In this document: in pieces, positions 1-12,900 of the stretch
Position numbering within the stretch: position 1 is the first letter of the stretch
Layout of the letters: every line of letters starts with the position of its first letter
Assembly: GCA_034620365.1 (NCBI GenBank)
Contig: JAQGEQ010000240.1
Coordinates: forward strand, 186,001-250,000
Direction of reading: 5' to 3'
Length of the DNA stretch: 64,000 nucleotides
Source of the DNA: Pegea sp. RAD2-039
Lineage: Eukaryota > Chordata > Thaliacea > Salpida > Salpidae
The notes under the pieces: model-generated
Database searches by the model: none
Told to the model about the DNA's origin: nothing
Seen by the model: the letters and a program-made list of their open reading frames with translations, nothing else
Position numbers and translations under genes: made by a program

Positions 1-439
1 GTTAGTTTAAAAGCATTGTCAAGTGTAGAAGTGATAAGTTATTAGGATTAGATATATTGTCTTAATACTTATTTTAATACTTGTATGTTGTGTAATTTAT
101 TATTAAATTAGAGTAATCAAAATAGTTTATTATTTCTTTAAAATATATAGTGTATAAATATTATATTGTGTATAAATATTATATTGTGTATAAATATTAT
201 GAAACTTATCATTTGTTATAAGTTAATAGTAATCATTGTTTTTAAAACTAATTATTACTTTTAGTGAAATTACTATTGTATATTATAGTTTGATAATAGT
301 TTTTTTTTAATATTTTCATACTATTAGTATAACTTATTTTTTTAAGTTTTAATTTTTGTGTTATCATATTTTAAAGTTTATGATTTATATCTATATTTTC
401 TAGTTTGGTTTTTGGCTAAATTCTTTTTGTTTACTTCAG
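1..439. other. Upstream region of the integrin beta gene
   Basis: AT-rich sequence without a confirmed exon. The open frame running into the first integrin exon from 358 has no ATG; the bases just before 440 form a pyrimidine-rich tract ending TTCAG, so it reads as intron. A short frame from the ATG at 199 encodes a hydrophobic peptide that could be part of a signal peptide. None of its possible donors gives the phase-1 junction needed at 440, so the true first exon may lie upstream of the window. Confidence 0.5.
150..200. repeat. Short tandem repeat, 18-bp unit, about 2.8 copies
   Basis: The segment repeats GTGTATAAATATTATATT head to tail. It lies upstream of the first recognisable integrin exon and shows no coding role. 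Confidence 0.8.
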
Positions 440-3400
440 CAGATAGTGATGATGTGAACAGCTGTAAGCCATCGAAATCTTGTGGAGAATGTATTTCTTT
501 GCCTCAATGTGCTTGGTGTGAAGATCCTGTAAGTTTCTAGTTCTACAGAATAATTTTCATTTTTGATGATAAGTCACAACTTCCATATTAATTTATTTTA
601 AATTATTAATCATTTATGAAATTAATTGCTTTATAGAATTATACAAATTCATCTGATGCGATACCTAGATGTGATCTTCCAGAAAATTTGATAAATAAGA
701 ATTGTCCTTCAGATTTGATTAGAAATCCACAATCAACAGTTGTTAAAACAGGTTCAAATCTACAATTTGTTTATCTTTTCTCTTTTTTTTTGTATTCTCC
801 TAAACTTGTCCTTATTTTTATTTATTCTATTTAAATATTTTTTGTGGTTTTACAAAAAAATTTGAAATTTATGTAATGCAGTTCTTTCATAATATAAATA
901 ATTATGTTTTTTTGTTGATATTCGTTTTTAGAAGACGAACCTTTTTCCATAAAAGCTCAGTTTGGCAAAGCCACTCAAATTAGACCTCAAGTTATTGATG
1001 TAGACGCTCGACCAGGTACTTAATCAAGATAACATTTTTTTTGTAAACTAAATCAACTACTTTCAAACAGGCCAAAGTATCAACATACGATTTTTGTATA
1101 AACAAGTTGAGGATTATCCTGTTGATCTTTATTATCTTCTTGATCTTTCTCAGTCTATGAAAGACGATTTAGCAAATTTGCGATCATTAGGAAAATCTAT
1201 AAGCAGAGAAATGAAGGATATTACTCAAGATTTCAGTTTAGGTTTCGGTTCATTTGTTGACAAGACCGTAATGCCTTATATTTCAACTTTACCTGAGAAG
1301 TAAGTTTTGTTATTTTTTCCTTTTGATTTTTTCTACAAATAAATATGAATTTTTAAAGTTTAAACCAACTTAAAATTATATTTTTGTGACATAACCCTCA
1401 TCAGATAGTTCAAATAAATTATCATTTCGTTTTTTAACAATGTGTAGAAAAATCCTAATCTGTCAATTTGCAGATTGGCTAATCCTTGTACTGACGGCGT
1501 ATGTCAACCTTCATATGGTTACCATAATAGCTTACCCCTCACCAACGCTACTGAAGAGTTTGAAGAAAAAGTGAATGAAACAAAACATTCATCGAATCAG
1601 GACAACCCTGAAGGCAGTTTGGATGCTATGATGCAAGCGATTGTTTGCAAAGTACTACTCACTCTTTTTTATTATTCTCAAAATCTTAAAACATGTCTTT
1701 ATATTGAGTTCAGAGGTGTAATCAAAGTGTTGTTGACAGGATAAAGTAGGTTGGCGAGCTGGAGCCACTCATTTGCTGTTATTATCGACTGATGCTAACT
1801 TTCATTACGCTGGTGATGGCAAATTGGGAGGCATAGTAACTCCTAATGATGGTGAATGCCATTTAGATGACAATGGCAACTATGATCTTACGGATAAGAT
1901 GGTTTGTGTACTGCTTCTTCTATCTACTTGGCTGTCATAATAAATCTTGTAGGACTATCCTTCTATTGGACACCTGGTACAGAAGATTTCAGATTTTAAC
2001 ATCCAACCAATCTTTGCTGTCACTCAAACCGTCAAAGAGACTTATGACGTCAGTCTTTTCACGTTATCACGTGATTCAACTTAAAGTTGTTTAATTGCAG
2101 AAATTTGCGGCAATGATTCCGAAATCTGTTGTAGCTGAGTTAAAATCGGATTCTTCAAATATTGTCAATCTGATTAAAGATGCATACATCAATTTAAAGG
2201 AAGAACTTTTACTCGAATTTGTGGATCAAATTCCACCAGAAGTTCTTATATTTAATAAGACTTCTATTTGTCCAGTTGGGACACATCAAGGCAACTTTTC
2301 TTGTAATGCCATGAAAATAAACAGCTCAGTTAGTTTCTCCTTACTGCTTTGTGTTTGATGTTTGTTTATCTTTCTTATTTACTGTTAATGTTTTCAGGCT
2401 GAGTTTTCGTTCAACATCAAACTTGGAAATATAGATCAATGTTATGAAAAACCGATTAAGTTATCAATCAAAGCTGTCGGTTACGACGATAGTGCTGTGA
2501 TAAACATCCACCCAATTTGTGATTGTAAATGCCAAGCAACTGAAAACGCACCTACCTGCTCAAGTAAGTCTTTAGCTTGTTGAGCCAAATAACTGAAGTA
2601 TAACTTCAGGTCACGGAAGATTTGAATGTGGTGCTTGTAACTGCGACGATGGTTACTCCAACACAGACTGCTCTTGTAATCCAAAAGAAGTTTCTCTAAA
2701 TGAAAAGGAACCTTTTGCTAACTGTACAATGCCAGGCTTAAAAGATGCCAAAGTTTGTAGTGGTAGAGGTGAATGTCTGTGTGGAGTTTGTAGTTGCAAG
2801 TAAGTTCAAGTTGTCAGCCATCTTCATCGCTAACTTGTGCTTGATGCAGTTACTATGACGACCGGACCATTAGTGGCAAATATTGTGAATGTGATTCTAG
2901 AAATTGTCCACGTTTCAACGGCAAGATTTGTAACGGTTAGTAACTAATCAGTGATCTTCATCACCTCATCATCTATTTCATTTACAGACCAAGGTGTTTG
3001 TAAATGTGGAAAATGTAAATGTTTCAAAAGTTACACTGGCGAGAAATGTGAATGTTCTACTAACCAAACACAATGTTTTAAACAACTTGAAAATGGCCAA
3101 TTAAGTGACTTGTGTTATGGACATGGTAATTGTACTTGTAACAAATGTGAATGTGAGACTGATACTAGTGGTGAAAGAGTAAGTTGTCAAGCACATGTAT
3201 TTCAATCGCTAATATTTGATGTTAGTATCGAGGTTTTCACTGTGAGAATGCTCCTTCTCAAACATGCAGTAAACATCAACCTTGTCTTGAATGTAAAGCT
3301 TTTGGAGTTGGTAAATACAACAAAACAGAAGACTGTTCAAAGAATTGTCCAGATTACGAAGTCAAACAGGTCAGTAGACTTACCATGACGTCACAACCAG

Positions 3401-4451
3401 CTACAAGTTCATATTGTACAGTTGGCTAACGACGAAGCTGAATCGTACCGGTTGGCCTGTAACTTTATTGATAACTCGGATGGTTGCGTCCGACAGTTCT
3501 GGTATTTAGAGAAGAAAGATAAAATTTATGCTGAATACCGATCTGATAAGAGTAAGAAGTTGTTACTTACTTTAGGAGAAAATCCTCATTCAAATATTAT
3601 CTTACCTTCACTGCTGTAAAGCCAACAGAACGTGACAAAGTGATAAAATATGTAGAAACAGAAATGTTTGAACAAACCACCGATATATTTGTGTAATTTT
3701 CCTATTTGACCCATTTGTGTTTGAATTTAATTTTCGGAAAAACTTGTTACAAGTCAATCAGTGGTGATTCAACCGTTTGATTTAACCAATTAAACGCTAA
3801 TTCAATTGAATTAGTTTGTTGACTTTCCTAGCAACTTTCAATTAATTGCTATTTGTTGGTTGCTAAACAACAATTTGTTGGTTGCTAAGCAATAATTTGA
3901 AGAGACAATTTGTTGGTTGCTAAGGGAAAATTTATTGGTTGGTAAGTGTCAATTTATTGGTTGCTAAGGGAAAATTTATTGGTTGCTAAGTGACAATTTA
4001 TTGGTTGCTAAGGGAAAATTTATTGGTTGCTAAGGGAAAATTTATTGGTTGCTAAGGGAAAATTTATTGGTTGCTAAGGGAAAATTTGTTGGTTGCTAAG
4101 GGACAATTTATTGGTTGCTAAGTTGCAAATTACTGATTTCAGAATGTGAGGACTACTTCAATCCTACCGTCGTCATCATTGGTGTTATGGCAGCAGTTGT
4201 CGGGATTGGAATCGCGGCGTTACTCATCTGGAAAGGATATACTTCGATGAAAGATGCTGCTGAGTACAAGAACTTTATTCGTGAAGCGCAAAACGTCAAA
4301 TTTGAAGGGGTAAGAAAAGTTGTTTGTGGGTTTTAATGTCGGTTTTATCAAAATGTTGTTTCAGGGAGAAAATCCGATTTATAAGCAAGCAACTTCAACC
4401 TTTCAGAATCCGACTTTCAAGCAAGGTGGTAAAAGTTCTTCGGGTCTTTAG
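440..4451 (+). CDS. Integrin beta subunit (N-terminus incomplete)
   Basis: Cell-surface adhesion receptor subunit that pairs with an alpha chain and links matrix to the cytoskeleton. Exons: 440-528, 637-751, 932-1015, 1071-1299, 1474-1651, 1740-1901, 1953-2048, 2101-2328, 2398-2563, 2610-2799, 2850-2935, 2988-3178, 3226-3369, 3422-3551, 4143-4309, 4365-4451; all phases join, giving about 780 residues. In order: cysteine-rich PSI domain ([13 protein letters not shown]); beta-I domain with MIDAS motif DLSQSMKDD, a disulphide-bonded specificity loop and the [16 protein letters not shown] metal-site segment; hybrid region; four cysteine-rich I-EGF modules; beta-tail domain (FIDNSDGC); one membrane helix ([20 protein letters not shown]); and a short tail with NPIY and NPTF motifs for talin/kindlin-type partners. 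All metal-site residues expected for ligand binding are visible. The signal-peptide exon was not located. The exact beta subtype cannot be assigned. Confidence 0.93.
3851..4128. repeat. Minisatellite, 22-bp unit, about 12 copies, inside integrin intron
   Basis: Imperfect head-to-tail copies of a 22-bp unit with the core TTGGTTGCTAAG, alternating AAATTTATT and CAATTTATT spacers. The array fills much of the 591-bp intron between the beta-tail exon and the transmembrane exon and ends about 15 bases before the acceptor. The first two or three copies are the most diverged, and several central copies are identical. Confidence 0.93.
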
Positions 4452-6055
4452 ATCTTCTCATAAATCAGGCTTAATTTGCATTTTTCGCATGAATTAATCA
4501 ATTTGATGAAGACATTGATAATGTGCATTCCCGATTTTCTTCTACATCTTTTCGGTACTTTTTCAGTTGAATTTTTTCAGATACATTTCAATCACGATAC
4601 ATAATCTTTTATTTGATTGGCTGAATTTGGTACAAAATATGAATTTGATATTTACCTGAAAAAACCGTTTTATGAAAATGTTATTCAAATGCCGAGTGAT
4701 TACTTCGCTAATTAAATAATTTTTTATTAATTCTTCAGTTCTTCGGCAATTGAAATGTTAGCTAAACTAACTGCTTTATGCTGTTGTCTTTTTTTTATTA
4801 ATACTTTCTTAAAATTATGTTTCTTATCGCTTTGAATACTTGCTAATACATTTTATTTGCACTTTTGTTTGCGTTCTTTTATATCTAAACATGAAATTTA
4901 GATTTTTGCTGATTTTCACGAATCCACAAAAATCAATTAAAAATAATAATTTGTTGAACAAAAATCAAAACTTCAAAATAAAAAAGAATGATTTTTTCAG
5001 AATTATTCCAAAACAAATTCCTTGTTTTTAACTCAGTCACTTTTATTTGAAGACAAAATCACCAAATCTATTTTTCATAAATATTTGATTTGATTACAAA
5101 AACTTTGTTTACAATATATTTTCTATAAATGTTCAAAATTCTTAGAAGTGAAGCTGTGTACAAAATAATAAATGAAAAATTACTTCTGTTAAAAAAACAT
5201 TTTTGATAATTTGTCAGAAGACCAAAAAGTTCTTTTTCAAAATTGTGGTGTTTGCTTAATATACAAATAAGTAGGAAATTTCATACATCATCTTCAACTG
5301 CAAGCTTGAGATGTTATCTTCTTTTCATCGTCAATGAACACAATACTAATGTCTTTATATTACTTTTTAAATCTTTAGCAAACTAAGTTTCTTATTTTAA
5401 TCTTTAGAAACTAATCTGTTAACTGTTTCTATGTTCTTTTTTTCTACTCTAGTTACTAGTTTTATAATTTTGGGTTTATTCAAAGCTTAACAAAGGTTAA
5501 ATCTGTTAAATAAAGTTGTGTCTGAGTTGAAATTCAAGCTCAATATCTTGAGGTAATTGTCCATTCTTCTACAATGATAAACTTTAGTTAGTTAGCTGTA
5601 GTCGAACGAATGCATATCGTGTCAACCACAACTATATTTAAATATTGAGTTAAAATACTAATTGTACAACGATAACATACAAGAGTCAAATGATTACAAA
5701 TAACGAAATATTTGTTGTAAGAAAGTAAATAGCGTACGAGCCATTCTCGAAATTTGATAGTTTTCGGGTCAAATTAAGTTGAAAAGTTTCTTTTTAGGCC
5801 AAATTCATAACAACATTTATCACATTTGTAAGCCAACCTACAGTTGACATTGCAGTAAAGAAGCAAGGGAGATGAGGACTATACATCTTGTCGCATTTTC
5901 CTAGGGACATGATTAAAGTATTTGCTTGGTAACAGTGGAACCCTTATCTTCTTTGCGTCTTCTCCGATTTTTTGCAGCGACAGCTCTGACTTTGGTCATA
6001 AAAAATTCACTGCTTGAAAAATTAATTGTATGAAAAAATATGTTTGTTTTGACTA
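4452..6055. other. Intergenic, integrin 3' flank
   Basis: AT-rich DNA with no supported gene on either strand. The start should hold the integrin 3' UTR. The short open frame at 4840-5031 is low-complexity and has no homology I recognise. Confidence 0.6.
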
Positions 6056-6820
6056 AATAATCAATCAACCTTGTCTACCTTATTATAAAGACCTTTAATT
6101 CTAAGGATCCATATTTTTTATCAACTTTTTAAAATCGTACCTACGTCCAATTCTTGAATACAATGTCAGTGCATGGATGCCATATCAAGTTGGTGACATA
6201 AAAAAAAATCGAATCTGTTCAGGCCACATTTACGAGATTAGTATGTAGGAAACTTAATATTAAATATGATAGTTATAAACATCGTCTCAGCTTCTTAAAC
6301 TTAGATACTTTGGAAATCCGACGAATCAAATACGACTTAATGATTATTTTTAAAACTACCCACAATTTAGTTGACCTTCAATTCGATGATTTTTTTCCAT
6401 TAGTCCTTTCCTCAAGTTATATAAATTCAGACGACACATATTACATCTTAATAAGCCCATATCACCTGGTACATTAATCAGAGCGATGTTTTTTCTCATA
6501 CCGCACAATTAGTACTTGGAACCAGCTGCCATCTGACATTGTCATGTCAGAATCCCTTGCATTGTTCAAGCAGAAGTTGAACCATTATAATATTGCCAAC
6601 ATTCTCATTTCTAAACTGTGAAGTTTTCCTTTTTTTAATATTATTATATTTCTATGTAATTGTTCACTGTTATATGTTTGAGTGATATTGAAATACCATG
6701 TACTACATCTTTTTCTTTCTGTATTACTAACTTAATATATGTTATTTGTGAGAATGTGCGTTAGCTGGAGGTGCTCTCTTCAGGCACCCTCCTTCGCACT
6801 TATTGAAATAAATAAATATC
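6056..6820 (+). mobile_element. CR1-like LINE, 5'-truncated 3' fragment
   Basis: This matches the last part of the reverse-transcriptase ORF and the 3' UTR of the longer copy at 31823-35795. It starts within the segment following the polymerase core, contains frameshifts and stops, and ends with the family's hairpin (GGTGC, loop, GCACC), then CCTTCGCACTTATTG and an AAATA-type tail near 6818. It is typical of abortive target-primed reverse transcription and cannot make protein. Confidence 0.9.
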
Positions 6821-7676
6821 TACAATTTAGATAGTTTATAAGTTGTTTAAATTTTACTAGTTTTGTGACAGGGAATTTTTTTATGATTGGCAAAATTTTA
6901 AATTTGTATTTCATTTTAATATTTATTTATTAATGTTAAAGTTATTCTCTATAAAGTATAAAAAATTATCTTTTAATAAACGTTATTTTTTTGAATTTAA
7001 TACACCGTTTTATGGTAGCATATTTTAACCTTTGTAAACTCTTTAAGCTAAGTTATATTAGTTAAAAGTAGTTAAATAAACCTTATTAATTAATTGAACA
7101 AATTTGTCTGAAATTAGTATAGAATATAATTTTATCTCTATTAAAAAAAAGTTCAATCTTTTGTCACTTTATATGATTAATAAAAACATAATTGTTATGA
7201 AATTGCTTCTGAACTTTTATAAAGTTTTACAGTAAGATATAAACTATAGATTTATGTTGTTAGTAAATTTATGTCAAAACTAAAATTGAACTTTTTATAA
7301 TTTCCTATAAGTTAATTTTGAAATTAATTAGTGAAGAATGAAATATCTAATGTCTTTGGTATTAATGAATTATCTTAGATGTCTACATTTACATTTACAT
7401 CTAAATTATTTAATAAAGTATAAGTCTATTCACAATAGTTATAAATAAAAGAGATCATTAATTACTTATAGCAATGAAATCATCATATGTGTAAAATATA
7501 AAAGAAAAAAAGAAATGGAAAGTAATAATAAATTAAAGATGATTAAAAGATAGTTTATGATTTGACATTTGATATCTCATGAGTAATTTTGAAAATATGT
7601 TTTCTTCAACAGTTGAAAAGTTTTTTGTTTTTTCATCAACTTTTAAATTATTTATTTAGAAAACAAAGTTAGTTGA
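6821..7676. other. Intergenic, upstream of the JmjC gene
   Basis: Very AT-rich. I see no coding exon and no clear TATA or other promoter motif. Confidence 0.5.
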
Positions 7677-8618
7677 ATGATTGATCAAAGTGAATTGTTA
7701 AATTGTTTAGTGAAAAGTGCTGATGAGGCTCGTCAACTTTATTTAAGGAGAAAGGTTGAACGTTTTGATGGATGTCCAACACCTTTGGAGTTTTATCGAA
7801 ACTGGGTCTCCAAGAATGTGCCCTGTATCTTCACAAACACTTTTAATCATTGGGGCGCCTTGTCAAAATGGAATAATGACTATTTAAGTGAGATGATGAA
7901 AGATGAAGATATAACTATTGCTGTGACTCCCGATGGATATGCTGACTCTGTAGTTGATGGATATTTTATGTTACCTGAAGAGCGACGTATGACTATGTCA
8001 GATTTCATTCAGAAGTTAGAAGCTAAGGAAGAATCAGTTTTTTATGCACAGAAGCAAAACTCCAGCCTGAAAGATGAGCTCAAAGATCTATTGAAAGATG
8101 TTGATGAAGAGATTACGTGGGCATCAACAGCTTTCAACACTGCTCCTGATGCAGTCAATTTCTGGATGGGAGATAAAAGAGCGGTGACATCACTACATAA
8201 AGACTTTTTTGAAAACCTCTACTGTGTTATAAAAGGAAAGAAAATATTTACTTTGATTCCACCTTCTGATCGACCTTTTCTATATTATAAGAAGTTTCCG
8301 GTGGCTAATCACAAGTTTGTCGGAGGTAAATGGGCAATCGAACATCATCATGAGAGTGAAAAAGTTCCCTGGATACCTATTGACCCACTGAAACCTGATT
8401 TAGTGAAATATCCTAACTTTGTTCATGCTAATCCTTTACAAGTGACAGTAAATGAGGGAGAGATGCTATTTCTGCCTTCTATGTGGTTTCATCATGTTCA
8501 ACAGAGTGATAACACAATTGCAATTAATTATTGGTATGATATGCAGTTTGATGTTAAATATAATTATTATCATACTTTAAATGAGATTACAGAATGTATG
8601 AATAAAAATCAAATTTAG
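7677..8618 (+). CDS. JMJD7: JmjC-domain lysyl hydroxylase, JMJD7 type (intronless)
   Basis: A 313-residue 2-oxoglutarate/Fe(II) oxygenase. Human JMJD7 hydroxylates a lysine in the TRAF-family GTPases DRG1/2; the same role is inferred here from homology. The N-terminal region has the family segment FYRNWVSKNVPCIF (about residues 39-52). The cupin core carries the iron-binding HKD at 174-176, the 2OG-contacting segment around KGKKIFTLIPP, the distal histidine in LPSMWFHHVQQ (His272 or His273) and the conserved AINYWYDM near 284. Length matches the family (about 316 in human). The first ATG gives the family's usual N-terminus. The coding region has no intron, unlike most neighbours, and all key residues are present, so it is not a decayed retrocopy. 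Confidence 0.93.
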   Translation: MIDQSELLNCLVKSADEARQLYLRRKVERFDGCPTPLEFYRNWVSKNVPCIFTNTFNHWGALSKWNNDYLSEMMKDEDITIAVTPDGYADSVVDGYFMLPEERRMTMSDFIQKLEAKEESVFYAQKQNSSLKDELKDLLKDVDEEITWASTAFNTAPDAVNFWMGDKRAVTSLHKDFFENLYCVIKGKKIFTLIPPSDRPFLYYKKFPVANHKFVGGKWAIEHHHESEKVPWIPIDPLKPDLVKYPNFVHANPLQVTVNEGEMLFLPSMWFHHVQQSDNTIAINYWYDMQFDVKYNYYHTLNEITECMNKNQI

Positions 8619-9969
8619 ATTCTTTGGACTGAAGTGTTTTTTTAATGAAACTTTTATATTTACAAGTCTAAAAGAAAAATCAGAATTTTAAAACTCTTCT
8701 ATTTTATAATATTTATAACATTTGCACTAAATTTTATTTTTAAATTAAAACTAGTTTTTATTAATTCTTGGTTGTTTTAGTTCAACTAACTTTAGAAATA
8801 AAACAATTCAAATATTAAGCTTTTTGTTTTGCTAATAATCACCCAAAATTATCTTTCCAAATTTACAAAAACAAGTCTGGAAATATTTACAGAAATGAGA
8901 ACAAAAACTATATTTTTTACAAGCAGTAGCTTGCATAGCTACTTCTAGCAAAATTTTAAGATTACTTTAACAGTAGTGTATAAAACTCTGAATTATACTA
9001 TATGAAAATATTCCAAATTCAGTTGGGCTAAGAGCCCCTTGAAAAGGTTTAGATGAATACAACACTAGTTTGAGTTTTGAAATGGAAGTTAAAGTTTTTT
9101 TTCAACTTCTGTTGTGATGAAAATTTTTGACAAATTTATGTTAAAGTCTTAAGACGCAGACCACCAAAATTAATTTAAGTCTATTTAAACTATCAAAATA
9201 TTCTGCTTTCATTATTTTGGTAAAAATTAGTGTTCTTGTAAAAATTTCAAAAAGTATTCATGACTTACCCTGAAAAAACATTTCGAGTTTCGTTTATATT
9301 TTTTTGGTAAAACTTCGTTGGCTGAAGCAGTTAATGAACAAAGCTTGAAAACAATTCCTCCTGAATATGGAATTTAATTATTTGAAAAGCAAAATGCACC
9401 AAACTACACCCACTCTAAGTGACACGGCCCATTGACCTGGCTTACTGGTATTGAATATGGATGGTTGACTTTCTGCCTTGGTTTAATTGTTTCAACCCGA
9501 ATGAGTGTTCACACTGAGTGTTCAAGGACGAGTTGCATTTCAAGCTCACACATGCAAAGTACAATTTATTAACAGTCAGTCGACTTATCCACCTGTTCAT
9601 ACTACCGCCTTTACAATTTTTAGAACAATTTATACTTTACTACTACTACTCAAAAACTTTAAATGATTTTATCTTAAAATTTGCCACTAAATTTTAATGA
9701 TTTTATTGTATATTTTTTCGTTTTATAAACTCATGTATACTATAAAAGTACGTATATTGTAGAACCACAATATAAACTCTTATTAGGGTTTTTCCCTAAC
9801 ATGAGCTTTAGCATGCATAAATAATGTCTGGTATTGATTATGACAGTGAAGTAAATGCATGGGTGCTCTTGCATATCTCTGCAAAACAGATTTTTCAAAA
9901 ATTATTTTTCACTGATCTTTTACTTTATTGAGTCTAATTGGTTAAAAACAAAGTGTTTTGGTCGTTAAA
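8619..9969. other. Intergenic between JMJD7 and the M13 peptidase
   Basis: No supported gene. The 9300-9600 stretch is somewhat richer in G and C than its surroundings but has no long open frame. The 3' UTR of JMJD7 and the promoter of the M13 gene should lie here; I cannot place either. Confidence 0.5.
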
Positions 9970-12900
9970 ATGAGTCGTCTTAGAACCATATTTGTGACAA
10001 AAAATCCTGGTGGTACTTACAACTATCTTGATGAGGTAAGAGAATATTTAAGGAGATGTATCAGTCAACTGTTTTATATTTCAAGTAGAAAATCAAGATT
10101 GGGATTTTTTTACTATTTTATATTTGTTTTTGAAATTTAACTTTTTCAACTTTTAAAAAAATATTTTTCAAATAGAGAAAATTAAAATTTTAAATAAAGC
10201 TGAAAGAAATTGTTTTTCTAAAATTAAAGAAGATATTTTTACGAGAAGGTTTTTTCATTTTAAATTCTTAAAACATATTTGTTTTGTTTTTCTTGATTCA
10301 GCATTAACAATATTATTTGTTTTATACAAAAATTGAAGACATGAATGTCCTATCTTCAATTAAAATTTCTCAAATGAAATTTTTTAGATAATAAAGATAT
10401 AAATAGTTATATAAATAAGAGTAAATATATCATATTTCAGTAGTAAACTAATTAGTAAAAGCTGTTAATTTCAAACTCCTTATTAAATTTTTGATTGCAG
10501 CTTATGCATAAGAAATATTATTGATGATTGCTATATAGACAGATTAGAAGTTTAAGAATTCAATTTTAAGTATTTTTAATATTCAAGTTATCATAATTTA
10601 TAAATCTTTTTAAAATGACATTTAATTAAATTAGGTTAAATTTCTTTAATAAAATTATTTTTGAAAAGTAATTGTATTTAGTTATCTTATTTTATTATTT
10701 ATTTATAATCATGAACTTGATAATGGTATAATTTAATCTTCAGAAGGTTTAAACTTAAAAACAATTTTATAATTACTTTATACCAAATTTTAACCTACCA
10801 ATTAATCTTAACCCTTTTTGAAGGTAATGTTTGAATAAATAATTTTGTAAATATCAAAACTTCTAATCTTTAACTTTTAACTTTCAGTTCCATAATCATG
10901 ATTATATATAAAAATTGTATATTTTTATCTGTAAATGATTAAGATAAAGCCTAAAAATAAATTTTTGAGACAAATATATATTGATGTCTTTACAAATTTA
11001 TCCTTATATAATTATTACTTTAAAAAGTTAAATTTTGATTAATTTTAGAATTCAGATGGCTTGATCACCGAACTAATGGCGGAAGAAACAACTGCTCCAG
11101 TTAATTTAAACACAGCTGAAAGTTCGGACAAAATAAGATTAGAAACAGTTAAGATGATTTTAACCTATCATATTTAATTAAAAATTAAATTACTTTTAAA
11201 GGTCAACTTTAAAGATCAACAGACTAATGAGGTAAAAGGAAATAAAGTTTGTTGTTTAAGAAGAAAACTGACAAAACTTGAACTGAAGTTGATTGGCGGC
11301 TTATTTATACTATCCATTACCTTAATTCTTATACTGATTATCTCTTTTCAAGTAAAAAGTGGTTAGTAGTACTCAACAACTTTGGTGTAACTACAAACTA
11401 ATATTTCTACGTTTTAATAGCATTTCATAAGGTTTTATTTTGTAGTCTCTAATGTTTGTGAAATATATTTTTATTGTTATATCACTTTGAATAAACTGAA
11501 ACTGATAATTTACAATAAGAATTTCAATTGATTAAAATTTATATTATTAAATAGTTTGCTGTTTGAAGATGATTAAAAGCCTTTTATTTTCCAATATTTT
11601 ACTCATTTTGTAAGTTTGTAGGATATTTAGATAATTTTGTGTTTTGACAGATTCACAAAGCATTTGTACTTCTAGGATTTGTGTGAAATTAGCAGAAAAA
11701 ATTGCCAGTAACTTAGATGAATCTGTAAATCCCTGTGAAGACTTTTACAAGTTTTCTTGTGGTGGTTGGATAAACAAGCACGCGTTGACTGAACAGCGTG
11801 ATCGGTGAGGACCCGCCTCATTTATGTTTTGATGTCTAAATTATTGATTACAAAAAGAGACATACTTTGTGATTTCATATTTCTGATCAATTTTTTTTTC
11901 TTAAAAGCTTCTATCTTGATGAAAAGCTTTTGCATAATTCATTGGAATTTAAGAAAAATATTTTATTTCAGACTGAATGTTTTCACTGAATTGGATTTGA
12001 CTAAAAGCATTTTTATCAAGAGTGTGCTAGGTGATTGTAATTTGTCACTAATGAAAAATCAATGAAATCTATTATTTAACCTCTAGAACAAAACACTTCC
12101 ACCGATATACCTTATCAAAATGATAGCAGAAAACTTTATTCGTCATGTTTAAATTTGACTGAAATCAATCGTGTCGGGAATCGACCACTACTTGAATTCA
12201 TAACAAAGGTTAAAGTTTGATTTCAAATCACTATCTGACGAATTGTCAGTAATATTTATCAATTTATCATTATTCCTTATAATTATTTGTTTGGATAGAT
12301 TGGGAAAATGCCAGTGTTAGATAGTAATTGGACAAATACAAGTTTCAATCTTGATGAGATTTCCAGAAACTTATCAAAATTTTTCAAATTTCCTTTTTTT
12401 CAATTATTTCCTGGCAACGATTTAGTCAATTCTTCTAGATATGTCATATATGTAAGTTTTATTAAACTAATTATCAAATGTTAGTACCTGAATAAAAACG
12501 ACCTAACAGTTTATAAAATTCAACTAATCTCAAAACTTCAAGAGTTTCTGACAAATCAACAATTATATTTTTAGATTGAACAAGGAAAGCTTGGTTTTGG
12601 ACCGAGAAGTTTGTACGTCAACAAATCGATAAATTCAGATAAAGTTAGTAGCTTCAAAGGGCTCTTCATTGAATTTACGAAACTGTAACTTCCAATTTCG
12701 ATTTTTTTACACAAGCACTTACTAAGATTTGATTACTTTCTTATTCTAAGTTTTTAAACTCTCTTACATCTGATATTTATTTTATCGGGAATAGGGTTTA
12801 ATGAGCAGACTAGAGTTTATGGCTGATACGGTGATGCTGTTAGGTGCAAATGACCATCAAAAAGCTAAAGATGACATGACACAAGTTTTAATTCTGGAGC

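Noticed and set aside
358..439. Hydrophobic frame before the first integrin exon, looking like a signal peptide
   Set aside because: There is no ATG, and the hydrophobic residues come from the pyrimidine tract before a good splice acceptor.
3851..4128. Regular repeat resembling a CRISPR array
   Set aside because: Units are head to tail without unique spacers and lie in an intron of an animal gene; it is a minisatellite.
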